Shown here one piece after another: positions 1-6,669 of a DNA stretch of 10,555 bases. Origin of the DNA: JAWLCQ01 sp041687095 (GTDB lineage Bacteria; Planctomycetota; Phycisphaerae; SM23-33). The number at the start of each line of letters is the position of its first letter. Position 1 is the first letter of the stretch. The notes beneath the pieces are model-generated. The model was not told the origin of the DNA. It worked only from the letters and a program-made list of their open reading frames with translations, and made no database searches. The stretch lies in the NCBI GenBank assembly GCA_041687095.1, contig JAWLCQ010000163.1, positions 1 through 10,555 of the forward strand, given 5' to 3'. The position numbers and the translations under genes are program-made.

Positions 1-1091
1 TCGGCCATCTGGGAGGTCCCGACGGCCGTGGGGTCGTTGCGGTCGGCCTTCATGTCGTAGGTGACGTTCTTGCCTTCGGCGATGACGGCGGCGACGGCGG
101 ATTCGAGGCGCTCGGCGGCCGAGCGCTCCCCGAGGTGCCGCAGCATGAGCATGCCCGAGAGGATGACGGCGGTGGGGTTGACCTTGTTCTGGCCCTTGTA
201 CTTGGGGGCGGACCCGTGGGTGGCCTCGAAGACGGCCCCGCGGTCGCCGATGTTCGCCCCGGGGGCGACGCCCAGCCCCCCCACCAGGCCCGCGCACAGG
301 TCCGACAGGATGTCCCCGTAGAGGTTGGGCAGGACGATCACGTCGTACAGCTCGGGCTTCTGGACGAGCTGCATGCACATGTTGTCCACCAGGCGTTCCT
401 CGCCCTCGATGTCGGGGTAGTCCTTGGCGACGGACTCGGCGACGGCTTTGTAGAGCCCGTCGGTGTGCTTCATGATGTTGGCCTTGTGGACCCACGTCAC
501 CTTCTTGCGGCCGTTGGCGCGGGCGTACTCGAAGGCGTAGCGGACGATCCGCTCGGAGTTCTGCACGCTGATGGGCTTGATGGACACGCCCGTGGTCTTG
601 GGGTCGGTCTTGATCTTGCGGTCGGTGGCGAGGCGGTTGATCTCGCCGATGAGTTCGACGGTGGCGGGCTTGCCCTGCTCGAACTCCACGCCCGCGTAGA
701 GGTCCTCGGTGTTCTCGCGGACGACGACGAGGTCGATGTCCTTGTACATCGAGCGGACGCCCGGGTAGCTCTTGCAGGGGCGGACGCAGGCGTAGAGGTC
801 CAGCGTCTGGCGGAGCAGGACGTTGACGCTGCGGAAGCCCGTCCCGATGGGCGTGGTGATGGGCGCCTTGAGCGTGGCGTCGGTGGTGCGGACGGACTCG
901 ATGGTCTCTTCGGGCATGGGGGTGCCCTTGGTCTCCATGATGTCCACGCCCGCCTCGCAGGTCCGCCACTCGAGGCGGCCGGCGCCGGGGGTGGCCGCCA
1001 GCGCCGCGTCCAAACACCGCCGCGCCGCCTCCGCCAACTCCGGGCCCGTCCCGTCACCGAGGATCAATGTCGCTGTATGTGTCTTCGCCAT
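1..1091 (-). CDS. icd: Isocitrate dehydrogenase (isocitrate/isopropylmalate dehydrogenase family), 3' end cut by window
   Basis: Catalyses oxidative decarboxylation of isocitrate to 2-oxoglutarate in the TCA cycle, in the cytoplasm. 363 full codons are present and the frame is still open at base 1 (...TSQMA), so only a short C-terminal tail is missing. Residues 82-104 carry the substrate loop with Ser88, Asn90, Arg94, Asp98, Tyr100 and Arg104; the Ser-x-Asn form fits isocitrate dehydrogenase rather than LeuB. RENTEDLYAG (125-134), Lys203, Asp236, Asp260 and Asp264 are the expected catalytic and metal-binding positions, and THGSAPKYKG (291-300) is the nucleotide loop. Lys297-Tyr298 and Tyr345 match NADP-contact residues of E. 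coli Icd, but the E. coli Arg395 position appears to be Ala, so the cofactor is unsettled. The ATG at 1091 is supported by AGAAAGG (1107-1101), 9 nt upstream. It reads as a stand-alone housekeeping gene. Confidence 0.93.
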   Translation of the reverse strand, partial: MAKTHTATLILGDGTGPELAEAARRCLDAALAATPGAGRLEWRTCEAGVDIMETKGTPMPEETIESVRTTDATLKAPITTPIGTGFRSVNVLLRQTLDLYACVRPCKSYPGVRSMYKDIDLVVVRENTEDLYAGVEFEQGKPATVELIGEINRLATDRKIKTDPKTTGVSIKPISVQNSERIVRYAFEYARANGRKKVTWVHKANIMKHTDGLYKAVAESVAKDYPDIEGEERLVDNMCMQLVQKPELYDVIVLPNLYGDILSDLCAGLVGGLGVAPGANIGDRGAVFEATHGSAPKYKGQNKVNPTAVILSGMLMLRHLGERSAAERLESAVAAVIAEGKNVTYDMKADRNDPTAVGTSQMA

Positions 1092-1204
1092 GTCGCGTGT
1101 CCTTTCTCTAGGGGGGGGAAGAGCGGGCATTCTAGCGGACCGACGCGCGAGCGTCAACGCGGCGGTCCCGCCCGGGGGGCCACCGCATCTCCGCGTTTCC
1201 GTGG

Positions 1205-1223
1205 CATGGGCGTCTCGCCCATG
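1205..1223. repeat. Perfect 8-bp palindrome CATGGGCG-TCT-CGCCCATG
   Basis: The arms are 1205-1212 and 1216-1223 with a 3-nt loop. A further GTGG (1201-1204) can pair with CCAC (1228-1231) across a small bulge. It lies about 95 nt beyond the propeller stop and has no T-tract, so it is a poor terminator. From memory, similar GGGCG/CGCCC palindromes are dispersed in planctomycete genomes. That is recall, not a search result. Confidence 0.6.
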
Positions 1224-1241
1224 GGTCCCACGGAGATGCAG

Positions 1242-1300
1242 CGGGGATGAACGCAGATGAACGCGGATGCGGATGAAGCAGGGATGCAGGGGATGGGCGA
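1242..1300. repeat. Degenerate GATGAACGC tandem repeat patch
   Basis: GATGAACGC occurs at 1246-1254 and again at 1256-1264, a period of 10. Related GGATGC and GGATGAAGC words follow to about 1300. Each unit is imperfect. The patch is non-coding and touches the palindrome at 1205-1223, so the two may belong to one dispersed repeat. Confidence 0.55.
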
Positions 1301-1316
1301 AGGTGTTCGCTGTAAG

Positions 1317-3704
1317 CTACTCCACCTTCACCGTCGCCGTTGCGTACCCCAGGTTTCCGAAGGCGTCGGAGACGCGGACGGCGAGGCGGTGGGCGCCTTT
1401 GGGGAGGGCGTCGGTGGTGAAGGTGAACGACTCGCGGTTGCTGTCGGCGATTCCGTCGGCGGGCAGGACGGTGACCCACTCGGTCTGCGAGTCCACGGCG
1501 TAATGGATGGTCGTCACGCGGCTGGTCGCGTCGCTCACCGTCCCGCTGACGGTGGCCTTCCCGCCGTCGAGCTTCACCGTGAGCTTGCTGAGCACGGGCG
1601 GGCTGTTGTCGACGGTGAGCGGTTCGGAGATCCGCCCGCCCGTCAGGGCCGTCTGGGGCGGATTGGCGGGGCGGTCGCTGGCGACGACGCGGAGTTCGTA
1701 GATCCCGTCGGAGACGGTGCGGGTGTCCCAGGAGTACTGCGGCTGCTCGAGGTCCTTGGCGATGCGGACCCAGGTGTCCTCGCCCACCTCGCGGAGGTCG
1801 AGGGCGTAGACGAGCGCGTCCTCGTTCTGGTCGGCGCCCTGGAAGCGGACGACCCGCCAGGCGAGGGGGCCTTCGGCGTCGGGGGCGCCCCCGTTGGCCG
1901 GGACGGCCGAGGGCACGATGCCCAACGCCTGCACCGTCGGGGCGAGGTTGCCCACCTGGTAGATGATCCCGACGTCGGTGACGACCGGGCTCGCGCCGTC
2001 CTTGGCCGCCAGGGTGAGGCGGTACTGCAGGAACCGTCCCGCGGGGCTGGCGATGGGGCGGAAGTCGCGGGTGACGGGCGTTTCGGCGGACCAGGAACTC
2101 CAGGTGGCGTCGTCGGGCTTGGCGACGTTGCCGCTGCGGGTGGCGACGGTGACCTTCGCCCCGGGGGGCACGGAGGCGGCGACGCGGAGGGTGCCCCAGG
2201 CCGCCCGCTGGGCGGCGTCGAGGGCGGAGGAGGTGAAGGCGCCCTTCTCCGCGGGGGCGTTGCGGAGGATCCCGACGGCCCCGCGGTTGGCGGTTCCGAA
2301 GGCGACGGACCCGTCGGGGCGCGGAGCGAGGGCGGCGATCTGGCGGGCCTCGGTCCGCACGACGCGGGCGATCTCGTCCCCGTCGAGCGACACGGCGTAC
2401 ACGTCGCCGCCGTTGCCCGTTCCCAGGAGCAGGCGGTTGTCCTGGCGGAGCAGGGCGAAGATCATCACCCCGCGGCGGAACAGCGTGCGGACCATCCCAT
2501 CGGATCCGATGTGGTAGACGGCGTTTCCGGCGGCGTCCCCGCCCGCCCCGCCGTCCGCCCCCCCGCGGCCCGGGGTTCCGGTGAGCGGCTTGCGGAGGAC
2601 CTGGATGATGGGCCCGTTGAGCCCGCCCGAAGCGCTGTCCTCGGCGTCTGTGTCGGCGGCGGCATCCGCTTCGTCTTCATCGGCGGGGGCGTCCTCGGCG
2701 TCGTCAGCCTCGACGTCGTCGGCCTTGGCGGCGTCGTCCTTGGCGCCGTCGGCCTTGGCGCCGTTGTCCTCGGCATCCTCCTCGGGGGCGGGGCCGCCGT
2801 CCTCGTCGCCTTCGTCCTCCGCCTCCTCGCTCTCCTTTGCCGCGGGGGCGGTGGTGGCGGTGGCGGCGGAGCGGCCGGCGTTCTGCTGGGCGGGTTCGGG
2901 GTCCCCGTCCTCGGCGACAAGGGAGGCGTCGCTGGTGGCGGCGTAGACCCCGCCCTTCCCGTCGGGGACGAGGGCGGAGATCTCGCTCTCGTCGGCGTCG
3001 AGGAGGACGCGGGAGGTGCGGCGCTTGGGATCGATCTCGACGACCAGCCCGCTCACATCGGTCCCCGCCAGCAGCAGGCGGCGGTCGGTCCCGTCGGGGA
3101 CGAGGCAGAGGATGTTCTTGGCGAGGTCGCCGGCCTCGTAGATCGTGCGGGCCTTGCCGTTGGCCTGGATCTCGTAGACGGCGCCCTTCGGGCCGGTGGC
3201 GGCGTAGGTGAGGTCGCCCTGGCGGACGAGGGCCCAGACGTACTCGACGCCCTCGGTGCTCCAGAGCTTGCGGACCGCCCCGTCCTTGCCCACGTGGTAC
3301 GCCCCCGCCTCCTCCCCACCCGTGCCCACGAGCACCCCGTCGTCCACGGTCACCAGGCAGGCGACCATGGACCCGGGAACGGTGGCGAACTCGGCGGCCT
3401 TACCATCCTCGATCCGCCAGACCACCCCGTCCACGCCCGAACCGGCGTACAGGGTCTCCCCCGCCGCGGACAGGGCGAAAACGACGGCCGGGGCCTCGTC
3501 CACCGGGAAGACGATGTCGGTCTGCCGGCCCAGGCGGAGTTGCCCGAGCGAACTGACGACCGTACCGTCGAACTCCCCCGCGGCGAAGTCGGCCTCGGTG
3601 GAGTGGACCCATTCCGCGGGCGTGACGGCCGACAGGGGCGCGACGAGGGCGACGACGAGGGACAGGGCGGCGATGATCGACTGGGCAAGGGGCTTCATGG
3701 GCAT
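1317..3704 (-). CDS. Secreted beta-propeller protein with acidic linker and C-terminal Ig/Fn3-like domains
   Basis: 795 residues if started at the ATG at 3704; the ATG at 3698 (MKPLAQ) is nearly as likely. Residues 3-26 form a signal peptide (basic start, long hydrophobic core, small residues near PLSA), so the protein is exported. Residues 30-265 contain blade-like repeats of the form LYAGSG..G.V..I..GK (about 86, 124, 167, 211 and 253). After an Asp/Glu/Ala-rich segment (288-359) two more blades follow (LLLGTGNGGDVY near 425; SVAFGTANRGAV near 466), so the linker interrupts the propeller. Residues 500-583 form a beta module with WSSWS and a RFLQYR motif, and 586-795 look like Ig/Fn3-type beta domains ending in VKVE. 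No catalytic motif was seen; a binding or scaffold role is inferred. A longer frame back to 3866 is rejected because it would translate the intergenic repeats and bury the signal peptide. Confidence 0.82.
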   Translation of the reverse strand: MPMKPLAQSIIAALSLVVALVAPLSAVTPAEWVHSTEADFAAGEFDGTVVSSLGQLRLGRQTDIVFPVDEAPAVVFALSAAGETLYAGSGVDGVVWRIEDGKAAEFATVPGSMVACLVTVDDGVLVGTGGEEAGAYHVGKDGAVRKLWSTEGVEYVWALVRQGDLTYAATGPKGAVYEIQANGKARTIYEAGDLAKNILCLVPDGTDRRLLLAGTDVSGLVVEIDPKRRTSRVLLDADESEISALVPDGKGGVYAATSDASLVAEDGDPEPAQQNAGRSAATATTAPAAKESEEAEDEGDEDGGPAPEEDAEDNGAKADGAKDDAAKADDVEADDAEDAPADEDEADAAADTDAEDSASGGLNGPIIQVLRKPLTGTPGRGGADGGAGGDAAGNAVYHIGSDGMVRTLFRRGVMIFALLRQDNRLLLGTGNGGDVYAVSLDGDEIARVVRTEARQIAALAPRPDGSVAFGTANRGAVGILRNAPAEKGAFTSSALDAAQRAAWGTLRVAASVPPGAKVTVATRSGNVAKPDDATWSSWSAETPVTRDFRPIASPAGRFLQYRLTLAAKDGASPVVTDVGIIYQVGNLAPTVQALGIVPSAVPANGGAPDAEGPLAWRVVRFQGADQNEDALVYALDLREVGEDTWVRIAKDLEQPQYSWDTRTVSDGIYELRVVASDRPANPPQTALTGGRISEPLTVDNSPPVLSKLTVKLDGGKATVSGTVSDATSRVTTIHYAVDSQTEWVTVLPADGIADSNRESFTFTTDALPKGAHRLAVRVSDAFGNLGYATATVKVE

Positions 3705-3746
3705 TCGGTGCTCGCTTCTCGTTGTGCTCGTTTCGTCAACTACCGA

Positions 3747-3815
3747 CCGGGAAAAGGGGACAGGCACCTCCGGGGCGAACGGCATGCCCCTGCGGAGCCA
3801 GTCCCCTTTTCCCGG
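3747..3815. repeat. REP-like long palindrome (15-bp perfect arms)
   Basis: CCGGGAAAAGGGGAC at 3747-3761 is the exact reverse complement of 3801-3815. The 39-nt interior can also fold: CTCCG (3768-3772) with CGGAG (3793-3797), and GGGC (3773-3776) with GCCC (3786-3789). It lies wholly between the S55-like and propeller genes. Its core (GGGGACAGGCACC...GGAGCCAGTCCCC) resembles REP-like palindromes I recall as frequent in planctomycete and some deltaproteobacterial genomes. No T-tract follows on either strand, so termination is unlikely to be its main role, though it could stabilise or attenuate a read-through transcript. Confidence 0.75.
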
Positions 3816-3831
3816 CCTTCCCGTCTTACGG

Positions 3832-3879
3832 TCTTCCGGTACTCCGGCACTCCGGTACTCCGGCACTCCGGTACTCCGG
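3832..3879. repeat. 8-bp tandem array (TACTCCGG/CACTCCGG alternating)
   Basis: Six head-to-tail 8-bp units: TCTTCCGG, TACTCCGG, CACTCCGG, TACTCCGG, CACTCCGG, TACTCCGG. The T/C alternation gives a 16-bp higher period. It ends 5 bp before the S55-like stop codon. The unit length is open to slippage, so copy number may vary between strains. Confidence 0.85.
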
Positions 3880-3883
3880 GGCT

Positions 3884-5881
3884 CTACTCCCCCGCTCGCA
3901 GGGGCGTTTCATCGGTTCGCTTGCTCACCGTGAAGGTGCCCGCCACTTCGCCCGCGGGGAGGAAGGGGATGTCCTGGGTCTGCTCGATGGACTCGGCAAA
4001 GGGGGTGGCCTCGTCGCGGGCGGCCTCGCGGAGGAGACCGGCCCGGCTGCCGGGGAGGTTCCGCAGCTCCTTGCGGGCGACGGCGAGGTGTTCCTGGGGC
4101 GTGCGGAGGCGGAGATAGAGGCAGGTGGTGCAGGGCCTCACGCTCTCCTGCAGGGCCTGGAACAGCTCCTCGCCCGTCCGCGGGTCGAAGCGGTGCGGGG
4201 CCTCGCGCATCCGCCCGTACAGGGCGCTGGCCGCGTCGCCGACGGTCAACTCGTAGTCGCCCTCGGGCAGGTCCTCGGGGAGGGCGAAGGCGACGCGGAG
4301 GGGCTCCCGCCGGCCGCGGAACCTCCGCACCGTCAGCGTCCCGTGGACCGTCTGCCCCGGGCGGTAGCGGTCGGCGTCGAGGGCCAGGTCGAGCAGTTCC
4401 GCGCTGTGGTCCCGGGCCTCGACGATCACGCGGACGTCGATGGCCTGCGGGTAGATGGGGGGCGTGAGGGGGTTCTCGCACAGCAGCGCGATGGGCCGCG
4501 TCACGTCCGAGACGGCCGCCCCGAGGTCGGCCCCGCTGGCGGAGTTCTCCGCGCGGTAGATCCCCAGGGGCCCGTAGTCCACCGACACGGCATGGCGGAC
4601 GGTGTGTTCGGGCGGGAGTTCGTGCTGGCCCCGGGTCGATTCGGCGACCATGAAGTAGGCCAGCAGCGGGGTGATCCATGGGTGGCGGATGATGTGGTAC
4701 TCGAACTGCTGCGTGCGGCCCAGGTCCTTCCACTCCACGGTGACGCGCATGGGGATGGTCGGGGCCTTCTCGCCCAGGCGGCCGAGGACGGCGGCGTACT
4801 CGTCGCGCTCGGTCGCCCCGGTGATCTGGAGGGTCGCCCCGAGCTTGAAGCTGGTGTCGAGCTTGGAGACGACGGTGTGGATGACGCCCGTGCCCATGGG
4901 CATTTTGAGGTCGCCCTCGGAGAACATGGAGTGCCCGAAGACCAGCACCCGCCCGTCCACCACGTCCGTCACCGTCCCCACGCCGCTCCAGTCCGCGTCC
5001 CCGGTGACCATGGGGATGCAGACGGCGGACCCGGGTTCGAGGCGGACGCCGGCGGCGTCGGCCTGGACGGCCCCGCTCGCCCCGCCCCCGGCGAGGGGCT
5101 GGAGGCCCAGGGGGACGAGGGCGTCGGCGAGGTGCTGCAGCGACGGAGTGCTGAGGCCCGAGACCATCAGCGGGGTCGCCAGGGGCACCAGACCGGCCGT
5201 CCGGTGGGACGCGGCCGCCTGCCGCGCCTGGCGGCGTTCGAGGGCCCACTCGGCGAAGTTGCGTTTGCGCGGGTCGAGGGCGACGTCGAGGAACTCGCGA
5301 GGCAGGGACGGGCCCATGGCGGGTCTGGGGGCGGAGGGCGGCGAATCGGCCTGCCCGGGCCCGCGGGGGGCGGCATCGGCGGGGGCGGAGGCGACGGGGA
5401 GTTTGTCCTTCGGGTCGCGAGGCAGGAACCCGGTGGTGGCGATCATCTGCGTGATCGGCTGGATGCCGCCCAACGGCTCCTTCTGGAGAGACCAGCCGAA
5501 GGCGACGGCCCCGATCATCTTGTCCTTCCCGTCGCGGGGGTCGGTGACGAACACGGGCGAGCCGCTCATCCCCGCGATGATGCCGGTCTGCTCGAGGTTC
5601 TGCCCCGTGCAGCGGGCGAGAATGGCGTCCTGCTGGGGGCCCATGTTGGTGATGACGGAGACGATCTCGACGTCGAACCGCTCGATCTTGGTCCCGGCAA
5701 AAACGCTGAGCCCGTAGCCCTTCATCCCCCGCTTGAGGTGGGAGTGATGGAGGTAGCGATCGGACGCCTCGACGTACTCGCGGGCGGCGGCGAGGCTGGA
5801 GGGCCTGGGCTCGCCCGCCGCCAGCGGCAGGACCCACCCAGACAACAACAGGACCGGCAGTGTGCGCAGTATTCGGTGCAT
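3884..5881 (-). CDS. Secreted SpoIVB/S55-type peptidase-domain protein
   Basis: 665 residues with an N-terminal signal peptide (1 to about 22). Residues 51-150 match the peptidase S55 style: GMKGYGLSVFAGT (52-64), a QDAILAR segment, then IIAGMSGSPVFV (101-112), which holds the candidate serine nucleophile (Ser106), followed by IGAVAFGW. A Pro/Ala-rich linker runs from about 162 to 195. A second conserved block, VFGHSMFSEGD (314-324), has His317 as candidate general base. The C-terminal part (about 400-560) is beta-rich, and a CTTC motif sits at 584-587. In B. subtilis SpoIVB the catalytic His precedes the Ser; here the order is reversed, and no PDZ domain was recognised. No sporulation gene is nearby, so an envelope or regulatory protease role is inferred, or a non-catalytic scaffold. 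The ATG at 5881 has AGGGAG (5892-5887) 5 nt upstream. The substrate is unknown. Confidence 0.85.
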   Translation of the reverse strand: MHRILRTLPVLLLSGWVLPLAAGEPRPSSLAAAREYVEASDRYLHHSHLKRGMKGYGLSVFAGTKIERFDVEIVSVITNMGPQQDAILARCTGQNLEQTGIIAGMSGSPVFVTDPRDGKDKMIGAVAFGWSLQKEPLGGIQPITQMIATTGFLPRDPKDKLPVASAPADAAPRGPGQADSPPSAPRPAMGPSLPREFLDVALDPRKRNFAEWALERRQARQAAASHRTAGLVPLATPLMVSGLSTPSLQHLADALVPLGLQPLAGGGASGAVQADAAGVRLEPGSAVCIPMVTGDADWSGVGTVTDVVDGRVLVFGHSMFSEGDLKMPMGTGVIHTVVSKLDTSFKLGATLQITGATERDEYAAVLGRLGEKAPTIPMRVTVEWKDLGRTQQFEYHIIRHPWITPLLAYFMVAESTRGQHELPPEHTVRHAVSVDYGPLGIYRAENSASGADLGAAVSDVTRPIALLCENPLTPPIYPQAIDVRVIVEARDHSAELLDLALDADRYRPGQTVHGTLTVRRFRGRREPLRVAFALPEDLPEGDYELTVGDAASALYGRMREAPHRFDPRTGEELFQALQESVRPCTTCLYLRLRTPQEHLAVARKELRNLPGSRAGLLREAARDEATPFAESIEQTQDIPFLPAGEVAGTFTVSKRTDETPLRAGE

Positions 5882-6022
5882 CGCGACTCCCTATTGGCCT
5901 GGAATGATCTTACGGAATCGGAGGCATGGGAAACAAGCGAAAGCGGCCCGGGAGCAGGGCTGGGGACGTGGCCGATTTTCGGTGGGACCCCGGTGAGTCC
6001 TCGCACCCGCTGGATGCTCCCC

Positions 6023-6086
6023 AAATCCGAAACCCGAAATCCGAAACTCGAAACAAATCCGAAGCACGAAATCCGAAATCCCAAAC
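6023..6086 (+). repeat. 64-bp CCGAAA-rich repeat arm, left copy
   Basis: It begins AAATCCGAAA and ends CCGAAATCCCAAAC, built from short (A)CCGAAA(T) words. It is much richer in A than its surroundings. The same length, ends and word set recur in inverted orientation at 6294-6357. Such CCGAAATC strings are, from memory, common in planctomycete intergenic DNA. Confidence 0.85.
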
Positions 6087-6171
6087 GCCCCCCCCGGTGC
6101 GCAGGGCTCCCCGGTACTCCAAGGCACGCGCGGTGCGCAGCGTTTTGAGTTTCGGTAACCGGTTCCCGGGG

Positions 6172-6267
6172 GCCACCCGCAAGCGGCGTTGCCTGCCGCT
6201 TGGGGGTGCTTTGGTCTGACAGGCTCAACACCCCCAAGCCGCGAACAGCACGCGGCTTGAGGGTGGC
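6172..6267. repeat. Cloverleaf-like nested palindrome
   Basis: An outer stem GCCACCC (6172-6178) / GGGTGGC (6261-6267) encloses three hairpins. The left one has an 8-bp stem (6180-6187 with 6195-6202) and a 7-nt loop. The central one pairs 6203-6208 with 6229-6234 around a 20-nt loop. The right one has a 9-bp stem (6235-6243 with 6251-6259) and a 7-nt loop. An alternative fold pairs CTTGGGGGTG (6199-6208) fully with 6229-6238, competing with the side hairpins. A further CCGTCC/GGACGG hairpin sits at 6280-6294. It is not a tRNA: the arm sizes are wrong and there is no T-loop. Confidence 0.8.
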
Positions 6268-6293
6268 ACCCCGCGAGGGCCGTCCCGTGGACG

Positions 6294-6357
6294 GTTTGGG
6301 ATTTCGGATTTTCGGTTTTGAATTTGTTTCGGATTTCGTGCTTCGGATTTCGGATTT
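6294..6357 (-). repeat. 64-bp CCGAAA-rich repeat arm, right copy (inverted)
   Basis: Read on the minus strand it starts AAATCCGAAA and ends CCGAAATCCCAAAC, the same ends and length as the copy at 6023-6086. The inner words are in a different order (for example GAAGCACG is nearer the start). The two arms therefore bracket 6087-6293 as inverted repeats, giving a 335-bp unit that resembles a miniature non-autonomous element in shape. No flanking target-site duplication was evident by eye. Confidence 0.85.
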
Positions 6358-6486
6358 GCAGAGGCGAGGGCGCTGGGGCATTCGGCCGATCCTGCCCCGC
6401 ACCGGGTCCCGCCAGTTTTCGGCCACGCCCCTCCGCGCCGCATATCATGCCCTGTATCGAACCCGGGGACTGGCCCCGGGGGCTGG

Positions 6487-6537
6487 GGTTCGCCCCGCAG
6501 GCGCCTGGGCGCCTCATCGAGGCGGCGCGGGCGAACC
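6487..6537. repeat. Nested hairpin GGTTCGCCC/GGGCGAACC
   Basis: The 9-bp arms 6487-6495 and 6529-6537 are perfect complements. They enclose an inner hairpin AGGCGC (6499-6504) / GCGCCT (6509-6514). It lies about 130 bp upstream of the kinase-like gene. It could be a dispersed repeat or a structured leader; nothing in the sequence decides between these. Confidence 0.55.
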
Positions 6538-6565
6538 AGAGGTGCAGGGGCCGGGCACGCCCCCC

Positions 6566-6597
6566 CCGGACCTTCGTGCCGGTTGGCGAAGGCCCGG
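6566..6597 (+). promoter_or_regulatory. Possible 5' leader hairpin before the kinase-like/membrane gene
   Basis: CCGG-A-CCTTCG (6566-6576) pairs with CGAAGG-C-CCGG (6587-6597): ten pairs, one mismatch and a 10-nt loop. It lies 73 bp before the GTG start. No U-tract follows, so an attenuator is not indicated. Confidence 0.35.
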
Positions 6598-6654
6598 GCC
6601 GTGACCTGCCGATAAAACCTTCTGCCGCGTGGAGCGTACAAAGAGGACCAGCAC

Positions 6655-6660
6655 AAGGAG
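6655..6660 (+). promoter_or_regulatory. Ribosome binding site AAGGAG for GTG start
   Basis: AAGGAG with a 9-nt spacer to the GTG at 6670. It decides the non-ATG start of the following gene, since no in-frame ATG lies closer with such a strong site. Confidence 0.8.
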
Positions 6661-6669
6661 TCGTCCCTG

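Larger units (their letters stand above)
1092..1316. other. Intergenic region between propeller gene and icd
   Basis: This 225-bp gap lies downstream of the propeller stop and upstream of icd. Near icd it holds the Shine-Dalgarno sequence (1101-1107) and a run of eight G (1111-1118). Further out are a perfect short palindrome and a GATGAACGC repeat patch, listed separately. No T-tract terminator and no clear sigma-70 promoter were seen. Confidence 0.7.
5882..6669. other. 788-bp divergent intergenic region rich in palindromes
   Basis: It separates the leftward S55-like gene from the rightward kinase-like/membrane gene. Open frames crossing it are GC-driven shadows that translate repeat DNA. 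Contents from left to right: the S55 ribosome binding site, an unremarkable stretch to 6022, the composite inverted-repeat element (6023-6357), a stretch with no clear signal to about 6486, a nested hairpin (6487-6537), a leader hairpin (6566-6597) and the ribosome binding site at 6655-6660. No convincing -35/-10 pair was found for either gene. Confidence 0.75.

Noticed and set aside
3705..3866. N-terminal extension of the propeller protein to an ATG at 3866
   Set aside because: It would translate the palindrome and tandem array and place 54 residues ahead of a normal signal peptide.
3832..3879. CRISPR-like array
   Set aside because: The units are contiguous 8-bp repeats with no spacers and no cas genes nearby.
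1257..4118. Long plus-strand open frame (953 codons) over the propeller gene
   Set aside because: It is a shadow of GC-rich third positions: low-complexity Gly/Val/Asp/Arg translation, no domains, and it crosses intergenic repeats. The minus-strand frame has a signal peptide and blade repeats.
6172..6270. Possible tRNA, because of a 7-bp outer stem followed by ACC
   Set aside because: The inner arms have 8- and 9-bp stems with wrong spacing, there is no T-loop consensus or recognisable anticodon arm, and the length is near 97 nt without a class II layout.
5910..6656. Several overlapping open frames in the divergent intergenic region
   Set aside because: They translate the inverted repeats and palindromes, have no domain signal, and conflict with each other on both strands.
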